The notes under the pieces: model-generated
What the model was told of the DNA's origin: nothing
Seen by the model: the letters and a program-made list of their open reading frames with translations, nothing else
The model's database searches: none
Assembly (NCBI GenBank): GCA_964392465.1
Contig: CAYMPC010000002.1
Coordinates: forward strand, 18,148-82,147
Reading direction: 5' to 3'
DNA: 64,000 nt
Source of the DNA: JAAXVZ01 sp964392465
GTDB lineage: Archaea; Nanobdellota; Nanobdellia; Woesearchaeales; GW2011-AR15
Part shown: positions 51,046-59,239 of the stretch, piece by piece
Numbering within the stretch: position 1 is the stretch's first letter
Layout of the letters: each line of letters opens with the position of its first letter
Position numbers and translations under genes: made by a program

Positions 51046-51117
51046 TTATTTATTTACCCTGAAAGTTTTAATATCAAAAGAAAAATCTTAAATACTTGAT
51101 TAATAATTTTTAATGAT

Positions 51118-51621
51118 ATGGTAATCTATGACAAAAATCAATTGACTTTTAATTTATTATTCTTATTTATTCTTATGGCTTCTATAATCCTTAATATCAT
51201 TTTTGCGCAGAACTTTATTTTGCTGGATAAAAAATACACAGATATTAACAATACGTTGGCAAAAATAGAAGATAATCAGAATTTTAATTTTGTAGAAGGA
51301 GCGCATTATACACTTGAATACATGTTAACACCCCAGGGATTTTATGTATTGGCCAATGACTATGGAGTTTTCAATGGACCCTCTATGCAGCCATCTATTT
51401 TTGATGGCAACACAATGATAGAAAAAAAATATGATGGAAAAGAAAGACTTGAGGCAGGCCAGATTGTCAGATTTTTAAGAAAAGACGGACAGGCAGTAAT
51501 TCATAGAGTAAGAGCAGATTATGGATCTACTGTTTATGTCCAGGGAGATTCTTTAAAAGAAGGAGAGATAATTGAAAAAGAAAGGATAACGCATCTTGTT
51601 GTAGGAATTCTATTTACATAA
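51118..51621 (+). CDS. Signal peptidase I, archaeal/ER type (S26)
   Basis: 167 residues. A TM helix (about 10-34) is followed by a catalytic domain with GPSMQPSIFDG (Ser89), VIHRVRA (His129) and VQGDSLKEGE (Asp144). The Ser-His-Asp set, with His where bacteria have Lys, is the archaeal and eukaryotic ER pattern. It would cut signal peptides outside the membrane. The TATA-like CTTAAATACTT about 28 bases before ATG fits a leaderless transcript. It lies among secreted-protein genes, which would suit a dedicated or main peptidase. It is at the normal length for a small archaeal enzyme. Confidence 0.9.
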   Translation: MVIYDKNQLTFNLLFLFILMASIILNIIFAQNFILLDKKYTDINNTLAKIEDNQNFNFVEGAHYTLEYMLTPQGFYVLANDYGVFNGPSMQPSIFDGNTMIEKKYDGKERLEAGQIVRFLRKDGQAVIHRVRADYGSTVYVQGDSLKEGEIIEKERITHLVVGILFT

Positions 51622-51653
51622 AATTTATATCTTTATAATAAATTACCTATTCT

Positions 51654-52502
51654 GTGAAAAAGAGCGAAAAAACAACATTAATTGGTGTTTTTCTAAATAT
51701 TGTTTTATTTATAGCAAAATTAATAGTTGGTCTTTTATCAAATAGTCTGGCGGTATTATCAGATGCTTTTAACTCATTAGGAGATATTATTTCTTATACT
51801 GCTATTTTTTTTGCTGTTAGGGTAGGTAGTAAAAAAGCAGATGAAGATCATCCTTTTGGTCATTCAAGAGCAGAACCATTAGCAGGATTTGTAGTAGCAT
51901 TATTTACCTTTTTGTTAGCAGTTGAAATTTTCAGAAGCGCTATTTTAGCTTTCTTCACTCAAAGGACATATTCTTATGAGATATATGCAGTTTCCGTTCT
52001 TGTCTTTACGATGATTATTAAATCGTTTATGTCTTTCTATTATAATAAAGTAGGAAAGGAAGAAAACAGCCCAGCATTAAGGGCAGGAGCAGTAGATTCA
52101 AGGAACGATGTTTTAGTCAGTGGAGTCGCTTTAGCAGGAGTAATTGGTCCTTATGTTGGTTTTTCTTTGCTTGATACAATAGCAGCATTATTGATTAGCC
52201 TTTTTATATTCTATTCAGCTTACAAAATAGGTAAAGAAAATGTAGATTACTTAATGGGAAAAAGCGCTCCTATAGAAAACATAGAGGAAATAAAAAGGCT
52301 GGCGAAAAAAATCAAAGGAGTAAAAAATATTCATGATTTAAGGGCACATTATGTAGGAAACTATCTTCATCTTGAAATTCATATTGTTGTTGATGAGAAT
52401 CTTTCAACTAAGGAATCTCATAGGATAGGAAAGGAAGTACAATATGTTCTTGAAAGGCTTTCTTATGTTGATAAAGCATTTATTCATATAGATCCTATAT
52501 AA
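51654..52502 (+). CDS. Cation diffusion facilitator transporter, Mn-type residues
   Basis: 282 residues from GTG 51654, which lies 26 bases after a TATA element (leaderless). Six TM helices occupy 1-200. A cytosolic ferredoxin-like domain (210-282) ends with LHLEIHIVVDENLSTKESH. The TM2 site is SDAFNSLGD (Asn40-x3-Asp44) and the TM5 site is VDSRNDVLVS (Asp-x3-Asp). NxxxD/DxxxD is the pattern tied to manganese in the family, whereas zinc exporters usually have HxxxD. Export of Mn(II) or a similar ion is inferred; iron is not excluded. It is not linked to its neighbours in function. Confidence 0.9.
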   Translation: MKKSEKTTLIGVFLNIVLFIAKLIVGLLSNSLAVLSDAFNSLGDIISYTAIFFAVRVGSKKADEDHPFGHSRAEPLAGFVVALFTFLLAVEIFRSAILAFFTQRTYSYEIYAVSVLVFTMIIKSFMSFYYNKVGKEENSPALRAGAVDSRNDVLVSGVALAGVIGPYVGFSLLDTIAALLISLFIFYSAYKIGKENVDYLMGKSAPIENIEEIKRLAKKIKGVKNIHDLRAHYVGNYLHLEIHIVVDENLSTKESHRIGKEVQYVLERLSYVDKAFIHIDPI

Positions 52503-52573
52503 CTTTTTCTTTAACATTTAACTTCTTCGTTTCTTCAACAAGATTTATATACTTTCATAATAAAATAAGTCAT

Positions 52574-52864
52574 ATGGATGAAGAAGAGATTGATTTATGG
52601 TATGAAGAGCAAAAAGATAGACTTACTGAAAATTATAGAAAAAAAATAGATAAATCAAAAAATAGAGAAAAAATAAAACAAAATTATAACAAAGCACTAG
52701 CAACACTTCATAAAAAATATGAAAGGATTTCGGATAAAACAATAAAGCACAACCTTGCAAGGTTCTTTTTTAATTATAGATTTGAAAAATTGAAAAAAAA
52801 CATTTTTTCTCCATTTATTAGGATGAAGGAAGATTATGAAATTAAAAAAAAGAAGCAAAGTTAA
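52574..52864 (+). CDS. Small charged helical protein
   Basis: 96 residues, with no membrane helix. It is almost all helix, with alternating acidic and basic patches: DEEEIDLWYEEQKDRL, NYNKALATLHKKYERI and a basic C-terminus. TTTATATA at 52544-52551 lies 27 bases before the ATG, so the gene has its own leaderless promoter. I do not recognise it. A coiled-coil partner or nucleic-acid-binding protein is possible. Confidence 0.65.
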   Translation: MDEEEIDLWYEEQKDRLTENYRKKIDKSKNREKIKQNYNKALATLHKKYERISDKTIKHNLARFFFNYRFEKLKKNIFSPFIRMKEDYEIKKKKQS

Positions 52865-52909
52865 AATTTAAATCATAATCTTTTTATAGTCTGTAATTTT
52901 ATACATTAA

Positions 52910-53221
52910 ATGATGTCAAAGAAATACAAAGAGCAGATAAATAAGCTCAAGCATATTCAGTTTGGACTTTTTCTGGTTTGTATTATTATATTAATAGGAT
53001 ATATCTACTTTATAACAAGGCCAAAGTTAACAAAGTATACACTTACTGACGAATGCGGTCCCATAGGGGGAGCAGTATTGCATTCCATAAGTGATATAGA
53101 TTATTGTGACAATATCTGCTATTCTCATTGCTTGTCTATGGAAAAAGGATATTATAAAACAGACTTTGAAAAAAGAGACTCTCCTGAGTGTAATTTATGT
53201 AATTGCTATTGCAAAGATTAG
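52910..53221 (+). CDS. Small single-TM Cys-rich protein
   Basis: 103 residues; ATG 52910 or the next codon ATG 52913. A TM helix (about 17-39) is followed by an outer domain of about 60 residues with eight Cys (from DECGPIGG to CNLCNCYCKD), enough for four disulfides or a metal site. Asn-glycosylation sites are absent, unlike the larger surface proteins. A TTTTATAG element lies about 25 bases upstream. Unknown function. Confidence 0.65.
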   Translation: MMSKKYKEQINKLKHIQFGLFLVCIIILIGYIYFITRPKLTKYTLTDECGPIGGAVLHSISDIDYCDNICYSHCLSMEKGYYKTDFEKRDSPECNLCNCYCKD

Positions 53222-53294
53222 ATAAGAATAGGGCAAAACATTTATATAAAATTAGATTTTGAAAAAAGATAGTGTTTAGGGTGGGTGTAATAAA

Positions 53295-55094
53295 TTGAAT
53301 AAAAAAAAAGTAATTTTAGTTTTATTTTTTATATTTATTCTTCCTTTTTTATATGCTCAAGAACTACCTAGTACTTATGTTTCAAATTCTGCAGACTGGC
53401 AGGATGTTTATTCTACACTACAATATTCAGGTATTATGGGTTCTTCGGGTTATTTTTTAGTATCAACAAGGCATTCAACTCTTTTAGTAAATCAGCTTAA
53501 TAAAAATAACAACATTGTGATAGTCTCTTCTTCTCAGAAACCATATGTAATAGGTTATAAATCAGTGCTTGAATCAAGGGGATTCTCAAATGCAGAGGAG
53601 ATTAGAGCAAATAATGTTAATCTTGAATTAGGAAGAAGACTTCCAGGCGAGGTTAGAGATTTTATAATTATAGATGATTCATATGGTTATAATTCAATAT
53701 CAGTTGCTCCATATGCAGCTATTTCAAAATCATATGTTTTATTTGCTAATAGGAGAACTATAAATCAGATTTATGATTTTCTTAAATCAAGAACACTTAA
53801 TTCAGTTCTTATTTATGGTCAAGTTGACAGGGAAGTAAAAGACAGGCTTTCTGAATTTAACCCTGAAACTATCAATGAGGGAGATAGGTTTTTGAATAAT
53901 CAAAAGATTGTTGATAAATATCAGGCAATTCATAAGAAACAGACAGGAGAACCGAAAAAGCAGGCAATTCTTACAAATGGTGAGTTTATAGAGCAAGAAA
54001 TAATGTCAGGGGTAGAGCCAGTTGTTTTCATAGGAAGGGCGAATGTTCCTGATCAAGTTAAAGATTACATAAAAGGAAGCGATATTGAAATTGGTATTTT
54101 AATAGGAAATGAATTGATTGGTTCTGCCACTTTTATGAGAAGAGAACTTGGAATAAGTGTCTTCGTTAAATTTGCGCAATCATCAAGGCAGCCGACAACA
54201 GCGATTTCTCCAGTAGAAGACTTAGATCGGTTTTATCTTCCAAGATATAGTCTTGATTTGGACATCTTTGAGCTAACCTATAACAGGATCTCAAATAGGA
54301 TAGAAGTTACTTACCAAAATAAAGTAGATCTTTCTGCATATCTTAAGGGTACTATTACAGTAAGATATGATGGCGGAACTCAGATTTTAGGAGATGAGGA
54401 ACCCTTATTTATTGACAAATCACAATTTAAAACATTGAGTTATGATAAAAAATCAGATGGAACACCATTAGATAAGATGCAAGGCAATATAACAGCAGAA
54501 ATCTTTACTATATATGGAGAATCAAAAAAAGCCCTTGAATACACCTTGAGAAAAACAGTTGAAGTAAAAACAGTAGATATCACAGACAATTCAAAAATTG
54601 AATTTGGAAAAGTATTATATGATAAGAGAAGTGGAAAATTCCTTATTGAAATAAAAAACACAGGAAGCACAGATGTTTTTGTGGATGTTGAAATAATAGA
54701 TTTGCTTATTAATGATGAGCTGATTACTGTAGGAGGAGGCCAGGTCATTTTCATTAAGAAAGGAGAATCAGTTTTTATTGAAGTAATAATAGCTATGACT
54801 GAGCAAGATTTAACTAATAATCCTAAGATTAAAATCAGAGCATACTATGGAGAAAGAGAAAGGACTCTAGTAAATGTTATTGAGGGTGAATTCTCTTATG
54901 GATATACGGGGTTGGGCTATATAACTGGCCAAATCTTTAAAGACCTAGGAAAAGGCGTAGTGTTATACTTACCTTTAGTCATAATAATTCTCTTATTGAT
55001 ATTGATAATAGGTATGAAAAAGAAATGTCCGCACTGCGGAGAAATAAATAATCTGAGAGCAAAAAGATGTAAAAAGTGTGATACAGAAATCTAG
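53295..55094 (+). CDS. Surface protein with C-terminal TM and cytosolic zinc ribbon
   Basis: 599 residues from TTG 53295. The ribosome site AGGGTGGGTG lies 10 bases upstream and no ATG fits better. A signal peptide (about 4-22) is followed by a Rossmann-like region resembling cell-wall-binding repeats (SYVLFANRRTINQIYDFL, then SVLIYGQVDREVKDRL, about 140-190). Beta domains follow, with EFGKVLYDKRSGKFLIEIKN. YITGQIF (about 541) precedes a TM helix (about 555-575), and a zinc ribbon (Cys578, Cys581, Cys592, Cys595) faces the cytosol. The A9 run right after the start codon is a slippage-prone site. Function unknown; outside-in linking is possible. Confidence 0.78.
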   Translation: MNKKKVILVLFFIFILPFLYAQELPSTYVSNSADWQDVYSTLQYSGIMGSSGYFLVSTRHSTLLVNQLNKNNNIVIVSSSQKPYVIGYKSVLESRGFSNAEEIRANNVNLELGRRLPGEVRDFIIIDDSYGYNSISVAPYAAISKSYVLFANRRTINQIYDFLKSRTLNSVLIYGQVDREVKDRLSEFNPETINEGDRFLNNQKIVDKYQAIHKKQTGEPKKQAILTNGEFIEQEIMSGVEPVVFIGRANVPDQVKDYIKGSDIEIGILIGNELIGSATFMRRELGISVFVKFAQSSRQPTTAISPVEDLDRFYLPRYSLDLDIFELTYNRISNRIEVTYQNKVDLSAYLKGTITVRYDGGTQILGDEEPLFIDKSQFKTLSYDKKSDGTPLDKMQGNITAEIFTIYGESKKALEYTLRKTVEVKTVDITDNSKIEFGKVLYDKRSGKFLIEIKNTGSTDVFVDVEIIDLLINDELITVGGGQVIFIKKGESVFIEVIIAMTEQDLTNNPKIKIRAYYGERERTLVNVIEGEFSYGYTGLGYITGQIFKDLGKGVVLYLPLVIIILLLILIIGMKKKCPHCGEINNLRAKRCKKCDTEI

Positions 55095-55147
55095 TTTCTT
55101 TTTTTATTTTTTAAAATTAGTCATCTAATTTATAGTTTCTATTTATT

Positions 55148-55181
55148 TTTCAAAAATGAAAATATTATTTCAAAAATGAAA
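55148..55181. promoter_or_regulatory. Twin TTTCA-N4-TGAAA boxes upstream of small winged-helix gene
   Basis: Two identical palindromes TTTCAAAAATGAAA (55148-55161 and 55168-55181), 20 bases apart, end 5 bases before a TTTAAAT TATA element (55187-55193). The preferred ATG 55217 lies 27 bases past the TATA centre. Sequence, spacing and place match the boxes at 4340-4372, before the paralogous regulator. Confidence 0.75.
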
Positions 55182-55216
55182 AATTATTTAAATGCTAAAA
55201 CAAAATTATGTTTCAT

Positions 55217-55465
55217 ATGGAGTTATTTACAGGATTAATTGATTCAAAGACTCTGAAAATAATAGGTTTGTTTATTAATAATCCTGATGAGTTCTATCAT
55301 ATAAATAAAGTTTCTGATGAGACAGATGTTCCTTTGGCAACAACGTTTAGAATAATTAATATTTTAACAAAAAATGAAATTTTGGAATATAAATTAATCT
55401 CTAAATTTAAGATTTACAGATTGGCAAAAAACACCAAGACAAATAAACTGAGGAAAATAATATGA
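55217..55465 (+). CDS. Winged-helix regulator, truncated paralog of the one at 4407
   Basis: 82 residues from ATG 55217. ATG 55208 is in frame but closer to the TATA than the 26-28 bases typical here. It is a single winged helix: MELFTGLIDSKTLKIIGLF, FYHINKVSDETDVPLATTFR and a wing ILEYKLISKFKIYRL. It aligns with residues 1-70 of the regulator at 4407 (MEITELLQSFFDTKMLSII) but lacks its C-terminal domain. The TGA overlaps ATG 55462 of the surface protein. The twin boxes upstream suggest that both paralogs recognise, or once recognised, one site. Confidence 0.82.
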   Translation: MELFTGLIDSKTLKIIGLFINNPDEFYHINKVSDETDVPLATTFRIINILTKNEILEYKLISKFKIYRLAKNTKTNKLRKII

Positions 55466-56154
55466 GCAAAAAACTAGGATTAATTTTATCTGTATTAACA
55501 GTTCTTATTGTCTTTTCATATATTTATCTGGCTTTTGGCGATTTTTTCTTTCAAGAGGGTATTACTGGATTTCAAATAATGGGTTCAAGGTTGGTAATTA
55601 TATCTAGAAATGAAAGCATATGTGACATGACACTAGAATCAGGATGGAATCTGGTTTCTTTTCCATGTATATTTCATGATACAGATGTTGATTTGTTCTT
55701 GACAGGGCTAAATAACTCTTATCAATCTATAAGGTATTATACGCCTGTAGATGTTTCAGACCCTTGGAAAAGCTATAATCCTCATCTTCCTAATTGGACT
55801 ATCCAAGAAATAAAGGAGGTATCTAGAAAAGAGGGTTATTGGATTTATGTAGATGAAATAACAGAGGTTTATATTAATAACAGTCTTGCATCTCCAACTT
55901 TGACATATTTATCTCCTGGTTGGAACTTAATAGGATATCCAAGCAAGGTAGAGAAAGGGATTAATGAAACATTTGATACATTGATTCCTAATTTTGATTA
56001 TGTTTACTTATATAATGCATCTGATCCTTTAGATAAATGGAGAGAATATACCTGGAATTCAAGCCTTCCAAGTGAGCAAGATCTTAATTATACAGTTTAT
56101 TACTATGGATACTGGATATATATGATAAACCCAGACACTTTTGTTATAAGTTAA
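55462..56154 (+). CDS. Surface protein with tandem GWNL...GYWIY domains
   Basis: 230 residues. The N-terminal helix (about 5-27) is followed by EGITGFQIM and two related domains of about 85 residues. The first has LESGWNLVSFPC and KEGYWIYVDE (about 57-140). The second has LSPGWNLIGYPSK and YYYGYWIYMIN (about 150-228). Each has one DPW-like or DKW loop in the middle. No C-terminal anchor is present, so the N-terminal helix may hold it in the membrane. It is coupled by ATGA to the winged-helix regulator and followed by the Cys-rich protein after one base. Function unknown. Confidence 0.75.
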   Translation: MSKKLGLILSVLTVLIVFSYIYLAFGDFFFQEGITGFQIMGSRLVIISRNESICDMTLESGWNLVSFPCIFHDTDVDLFLTGLNNSYQSIRYYTPVDVSDPWKSYNPHLPNWTIQEIKEVSRKEGYWIYVDEITEVYINNSLASPTLTYLSPGWNLIGYPSKVEKGINETFDTLIPNFDYVYLYNASDPLDKWREYTWNSSLPSEQDLNYTVYYYGYWIYMINPDTFVIS

Positions 56155-56155
56155 A

Positions 56156-58051
56156 ATGAATAAAAAAAGCAGAAAAAATAAAAGAAATGTTTTATTTATG
56201 TTAATCTATATTTTTTTAATAATTTTACTTCCTTTTGTTACTTCTATACCTCCAATACCTACAGAGTTTTATGGAACAGCAACAAGATATGATGTTAATA
56301 GTACTCCATTGCAAGCAGGAACAGTAATTAATATCTTTGCAGGTAATGTTTCTTGTGGTTCTTTTATAATACAAAATGCAGGCTATTATGGGGTATTGAC
56401 TTGTTTAGGAGATGATAACTACACTTCAATAGTAGAAGGCGCAGAACAAGGTCAAAACATTGTTTTTTATCTTGAAAATGAAACAGCACAGACATTTGGA
56501 GATACTGTGTGGTATTATGGAGAATATCATATGGTTAATATTACTCCTATGCCAAGATGCGGAAACGGAATTTGTGAATTAACAGAATCATGCATTACTT
56601 GTGTTGAAGATTGTGGAAGATGTGCTACCAATGGAACAGGAACAGGAACAGGAACAGGAAGCGGAGGAGGAAATACAACAGGAGGAGGTTCATCCTCTGG
56701 AGGAGGAGATAGTAGCGGAGGAGGAGGGACAACAATTGGCTTAGGAGGAGGTAGCGGAGATCAAGATATTACAGCCTCGTTTTGCCAGGAAGATTGGATT
56801 TGTTCAGAATGGTATCCAGAGATATGTCCTGTTGAAGAAACACAGTGGAGAGATTGTAATGACAAAAATGATTGTGGAACAGACTATCTTAAACCAACCT
56901 TAAATCAGACATGTGTCTATCAGGGAACGTGCATTGATACTATAAAAAATCAGGATGAGACAGACAGGGATTGTGGAGGTTTAAAATGTAATCCTTGTGA
57001 TTTGGGGAAAAAATGTCTTTTTGATTATGATTGTAAATCTGGATTTTGCGACCCATTGGAATATATTTGTAAAGAGCCAACATGTAATGACAATTTCAAA
57101 AACCAAGGCGAAGAAGGGATTGATTGCGGTGGTCCATGCCCTCCTTGTGAAAGACCTTCTATTGAAAAACCAGGTACAATAGCAAGATTTCTTGTTACAG
57201 GATGCGGTCCTTTTCCATGGTTATTTTTATTGGTTGCTACTCTTATTGCTTTTTTGATTTATATTATTGGAAAGGCATATATCCAAAAAATAAAAAACAG
57301 CAAAGACTATAAGGAACTTAAAAAAATTGAACAATTAAGAAAAATATATGATCTAAATAGAGACTTACATGTTTTTCTTTTTATTACACTTTTACTTGAG
57401 ATAGCAGTCTCACTTTTTTTATATTATTTATGTGAAATAGCAATCTGGATTTTTTTTATGGTTTTGATTATACTCCCTATAATCGGAGCAATTATAATAA
57501 AAGCCTATGTTTATGATGAAAAAAGAAAAAAAGAGACATTAAGGAAAACAATACTCAAACATGAAGATTTTCTCATGAAATTAATAAAAATAGAGAGAGA
57601 AGAAGTAAAAAAAGAGGAGAGAAAAGTGTTTGAAAAACTTACAAATGAAATTGATTACTTTAAATTAGACAAAAAATTGGCTTTGCTTTTAAAAGATATA
57701 AGGTTCTCAATTGAAGAGATGATTAATTCAAAAGAAGAAGAACCTATAGAAACTGAGAACAATCTGATAAATACTATAACAGAGATTGACACTTATAAAG
57801 GAATTTTAAATAATAATGAATTTTTGACTAATGTTTATTCAGATTTGAAATTCATTGAAAAGATTCATAGAGATATCTTGCTGCAATATAAAAAATTAAG
57901 AGAAGACAAAGAACTTGAAAAAGAGCTGAATGAGGAAGAAAAAGAAAAAATTAAAATAGAAACCAAAGCAGAGAATGAAAAAGAAGTAGATTATAAAAAT
58001 AATAATTATAAAGAAAAGACAGAAAAGCCACCAGAACTTATGAATAAATAA
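56156..58051 (+). CDS. Cys-rich multi-TM surface protein with coiled-coil tail
   Basis: 631 residues. A signal helix (about 10-30) precedes a small beta domain, then CGNGICELTESCITC. A Gly/Ser/Thr linker with TGTGTG and GGGS runs lies at about 160-200. A second Cys-rich region with two DCGG units (CIDTIKNQDE..DCGG and CNDNFKNQGE..DCGG) and a CLFDYDC insert follows. Three TM helices lie at about 355-377, 405-424 and 428-452. About 180 residues of charged helix end the protein. The DCGG units match those in the protein at 35585. It is the last gene of the operon from 55217. The unusual inner coiled coil could signal or bind a cytosolic partner. Confidence 0.8.
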   Translation: MNKKSRKNKRNVLFMLIYIFLIILLPFVTSIPPIPTEFYGTATRYDVNSTPLQAGTVINIFAGNVSCGSFIIQNAGYYGVLTCLGDDNYTSIVEGAEQGQNIVFYLENETAQTFGDTVWYYGEYHMVNITPMPRCGNGICELTESCITCVEDCGRCATNGTGTGTGTGSGGGNTTGGGSSSGGGDSSGGGGTTIGLGGGSGDQDITASFCQEDWICSEWYPEICPVEETQWRDCNDKNDCGTDYLKPTLNQTCVYQGTCIDTIKNQDETDRDCGGLKCNPCDLGKKCLFDYDCKSGFCDPLEYICKEPTCNDNFKNQGEEGIDCGGPCPPCERPSIEKPGTIARFLVTGCGPFPWLFLLVATLIAFLIYIIGKAYIQKIKNSKDYKELKKIEQLRKIYDLNRDLHVFLFITLLLEIAVSLFLYYLCEIAIWIFFMVLIILPIIGAIIIKAYVYDEKRKKETLRKTILKHEDFLMKLIKIEREEVKKEERKVFEKLTNEIDYFKLDKKLALLLKDIRFSIEEMINSKEEEPIETENNLINTITEIDTYKGILNNNEFLTNVYSDLKFIEKIHRDILLQYKKLREDKELEKELNEEEKEKIKIETKAENEKEVDYKNNNYKEKTEKPPELMNK

Positions 58052-58351
58052 TTAAAGCAATACCAGAGAGGCGGTTGCGCCACAATAAAAATACATATTA
58101 TTTATAGTGATATTGTTTAAATGCTTCTTTATTATATTTGCCTGCTTTCTTGCTTTTGTTATCCTGTAAGAACATTTTACTTCATAAAGATCATAACAGT
58201 TTCCTTTTTTTGCTAATATATCTATCTCTCCAAGAGATCTTTTTTTCTTAGTTATCTTAACATTGGTAGAAATCGATTCGTAATCATACTTAATTTTGTC
58301 ACAAAGTTCGTGCAAGTATCTGTCGTGTTTATTTAACCTAACTCTCAACAC
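58052..58351 (-). CDS. PD-(D/E)XK nuclease-fold protein
   Basis: 99 residues from a GTG start; TTG at the next codon is the alternative. The core fits the fold: helix LHELCDKI with Glu15, then GEIDILAKKG (Asp44), the strand YEVKCS (Glu57-x-Lys59) and KARKQ with Gln70. These give an Asp and Glu-x-Lys metal site as in Holliday-junction resolvases and restriction-type nucleases. It is shorter than most (usually 110-140 residues). It stands alone next to small regulators. A TAGTATAC-like box lies after its TATA element. DNA repair, mobile element or defence roles are all possible. Confidence 0.75.
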   Translation of the reverse strand: MLRVRLNKHDRYLHELCDKIKYDYESISTNVKITKKKRSLGEIDILAKKGNCYDLYEVKCSYRITKARKQANIIKKHLNNITINNMYFYCGATASLVLL

Positions 58352-58450
58352 CTCATCATGAATAATACCGCTTATATCTATTAGGTTACAATATATTTTT
58401 GTGTATACTATTATATAAATATTTTGAATTGTTTAGAAGTAGTAAAAAAT

Positions 58451-58705
58451 TTAATTTTTGTTTTCCCTTTCGATAAACTCTGTCCCGTTTTTAGTAAGAA
58501 TGACAAGATAAGAAGGCTTTCCGTTTGCAGGATGCTCATCTATTTTTTTGATTTTCACATGCCCCCATTTTTCAAGCTCCTCACAAGAATTCTTGATTGT
58601 AATATAACATGTGTTCACTTTTCTTTCTAATTCAGCGTAACTTAACGAGCCCTCTTTTATAAATAATAAAATGCTTTTCTTAATTTCATATGACTTTCTT
58701 TTCAC
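58451..58705 (-). CDS. Small winged-helix protein, paralog of 58985
   Basis: 84 residues. SYAELERKVNTCYITIKNSC is the helix-turn-helix and the wing runs through VKIKKIDEHPANGKPSYLVIL, followed by TKNGTEFIE. The 84-residue protein at 58985 matches over the full length. Both belong to a group of small winged-helix proteins common in archaeal and viral DNA. The plus-strand RHH gene lies between them. A transcription role is likely; the target is unknown. Confidence 0.82.
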   Translation of the reverse strand: MKRKSYEIKKSILLFIKEGSLSYAELERKVNTCYITIKNSCEELEKWGHVKIKKIDEHPANGKPSYLVILTKNGTEFIERENKN

Positions 58706-58796
58706 TTTGAGGGCATTAAAAAAGAATGCTTTTTAGAAGTAACTCATAATATTATAGTAAGTTATAAATACTACTTATTATTAACCTATTAGTAAA

Positions 58797-58958
58797 ATGG
58801 CAAGAAAAAAAACAGGAAATAAATATGTCACAATTAAGTTGCCTGAAGGCACTGTAAAAAAGATTGATGAGATGATAAAAGAAAGCAAAGGGGATTATAC
58901 TTCAAGGACAGATGTTATAAAAACTGCAGTAAGGGATATGTATTTTAAGAAAGAATAG
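58797..58958 (+). CDS. RHH DNA-binding protein, paralog of 20257
   Basis: 53 residues, read directly. MARKKTGNKY leads into the strand VTIKLPEG, helix TVKKIDEMIKESKGD and helix SRTDVIKTAVRDMY. It is clearly paralogous to the protein at 20257-20421 (same opening and same SRTDVIK helix). The upstream AAATACTACTTATTATTAACCTATTAG is AT-rich and divergent from the winged-helix gene. The RHH stands alone, with no toxin gene beside it. Confidence 0.84.
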   Translation: MARKKTGNKYVTIKLPEGTVKKIDEMIKESKGDYTSRTDVIKTAVRDMYFKKE

Positions 58959-58984
58959 TTACACTATCTAACCTCTTAACTTCT

Positions 58985-59239
58985 TTATTTTTTTCTATCT
59001 AAAGATTCAAAACCTTTTTTAGTCAATTTTACACTATAATAAGGCCGGCCATTTTTTGCATGCTTTTCTTGTTTTTTTATCTCAACTTGATCATATTCTG
59101 CTAATTCCTGGCAGTTTTTTCTTACAGAATCATAATTTGTGCTTAATTTAGTCTGAATTTGGGTATATGTGAGAGAAGAATTTTCTTTTAGTAGCAATAA
59201 AATACCTTTTCTTACTTCATAAGGCGTTCTTTTAGACAT
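58985..59239 (-). CDS. Small winged-helix protein, paralog of 58451
   Basis: 84 residues. TYTQIQTKLSTNYDSVRKNC is the helix-turn-helix; the wing VEIKKQEKHAKNGRPYYSVK precedes LTKKGFESLD. It aligns end to end with the protein at 58451, with one added residue near 22. The two flank an RHH gene and face the same way, which suggests a local duplication. Stop and start both lie in AT-rich spacers. It could bind the same site as its paralog. Confidence 0.82.
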   Translation of the reverse strand: MSKRTPYEVRKGILLLLKENSSLTYTQIQTKLSTNYDSVRKNCQELAEYDQVEIKKQEKHAKNGRPYYSVKLTKKGFESLDRKK

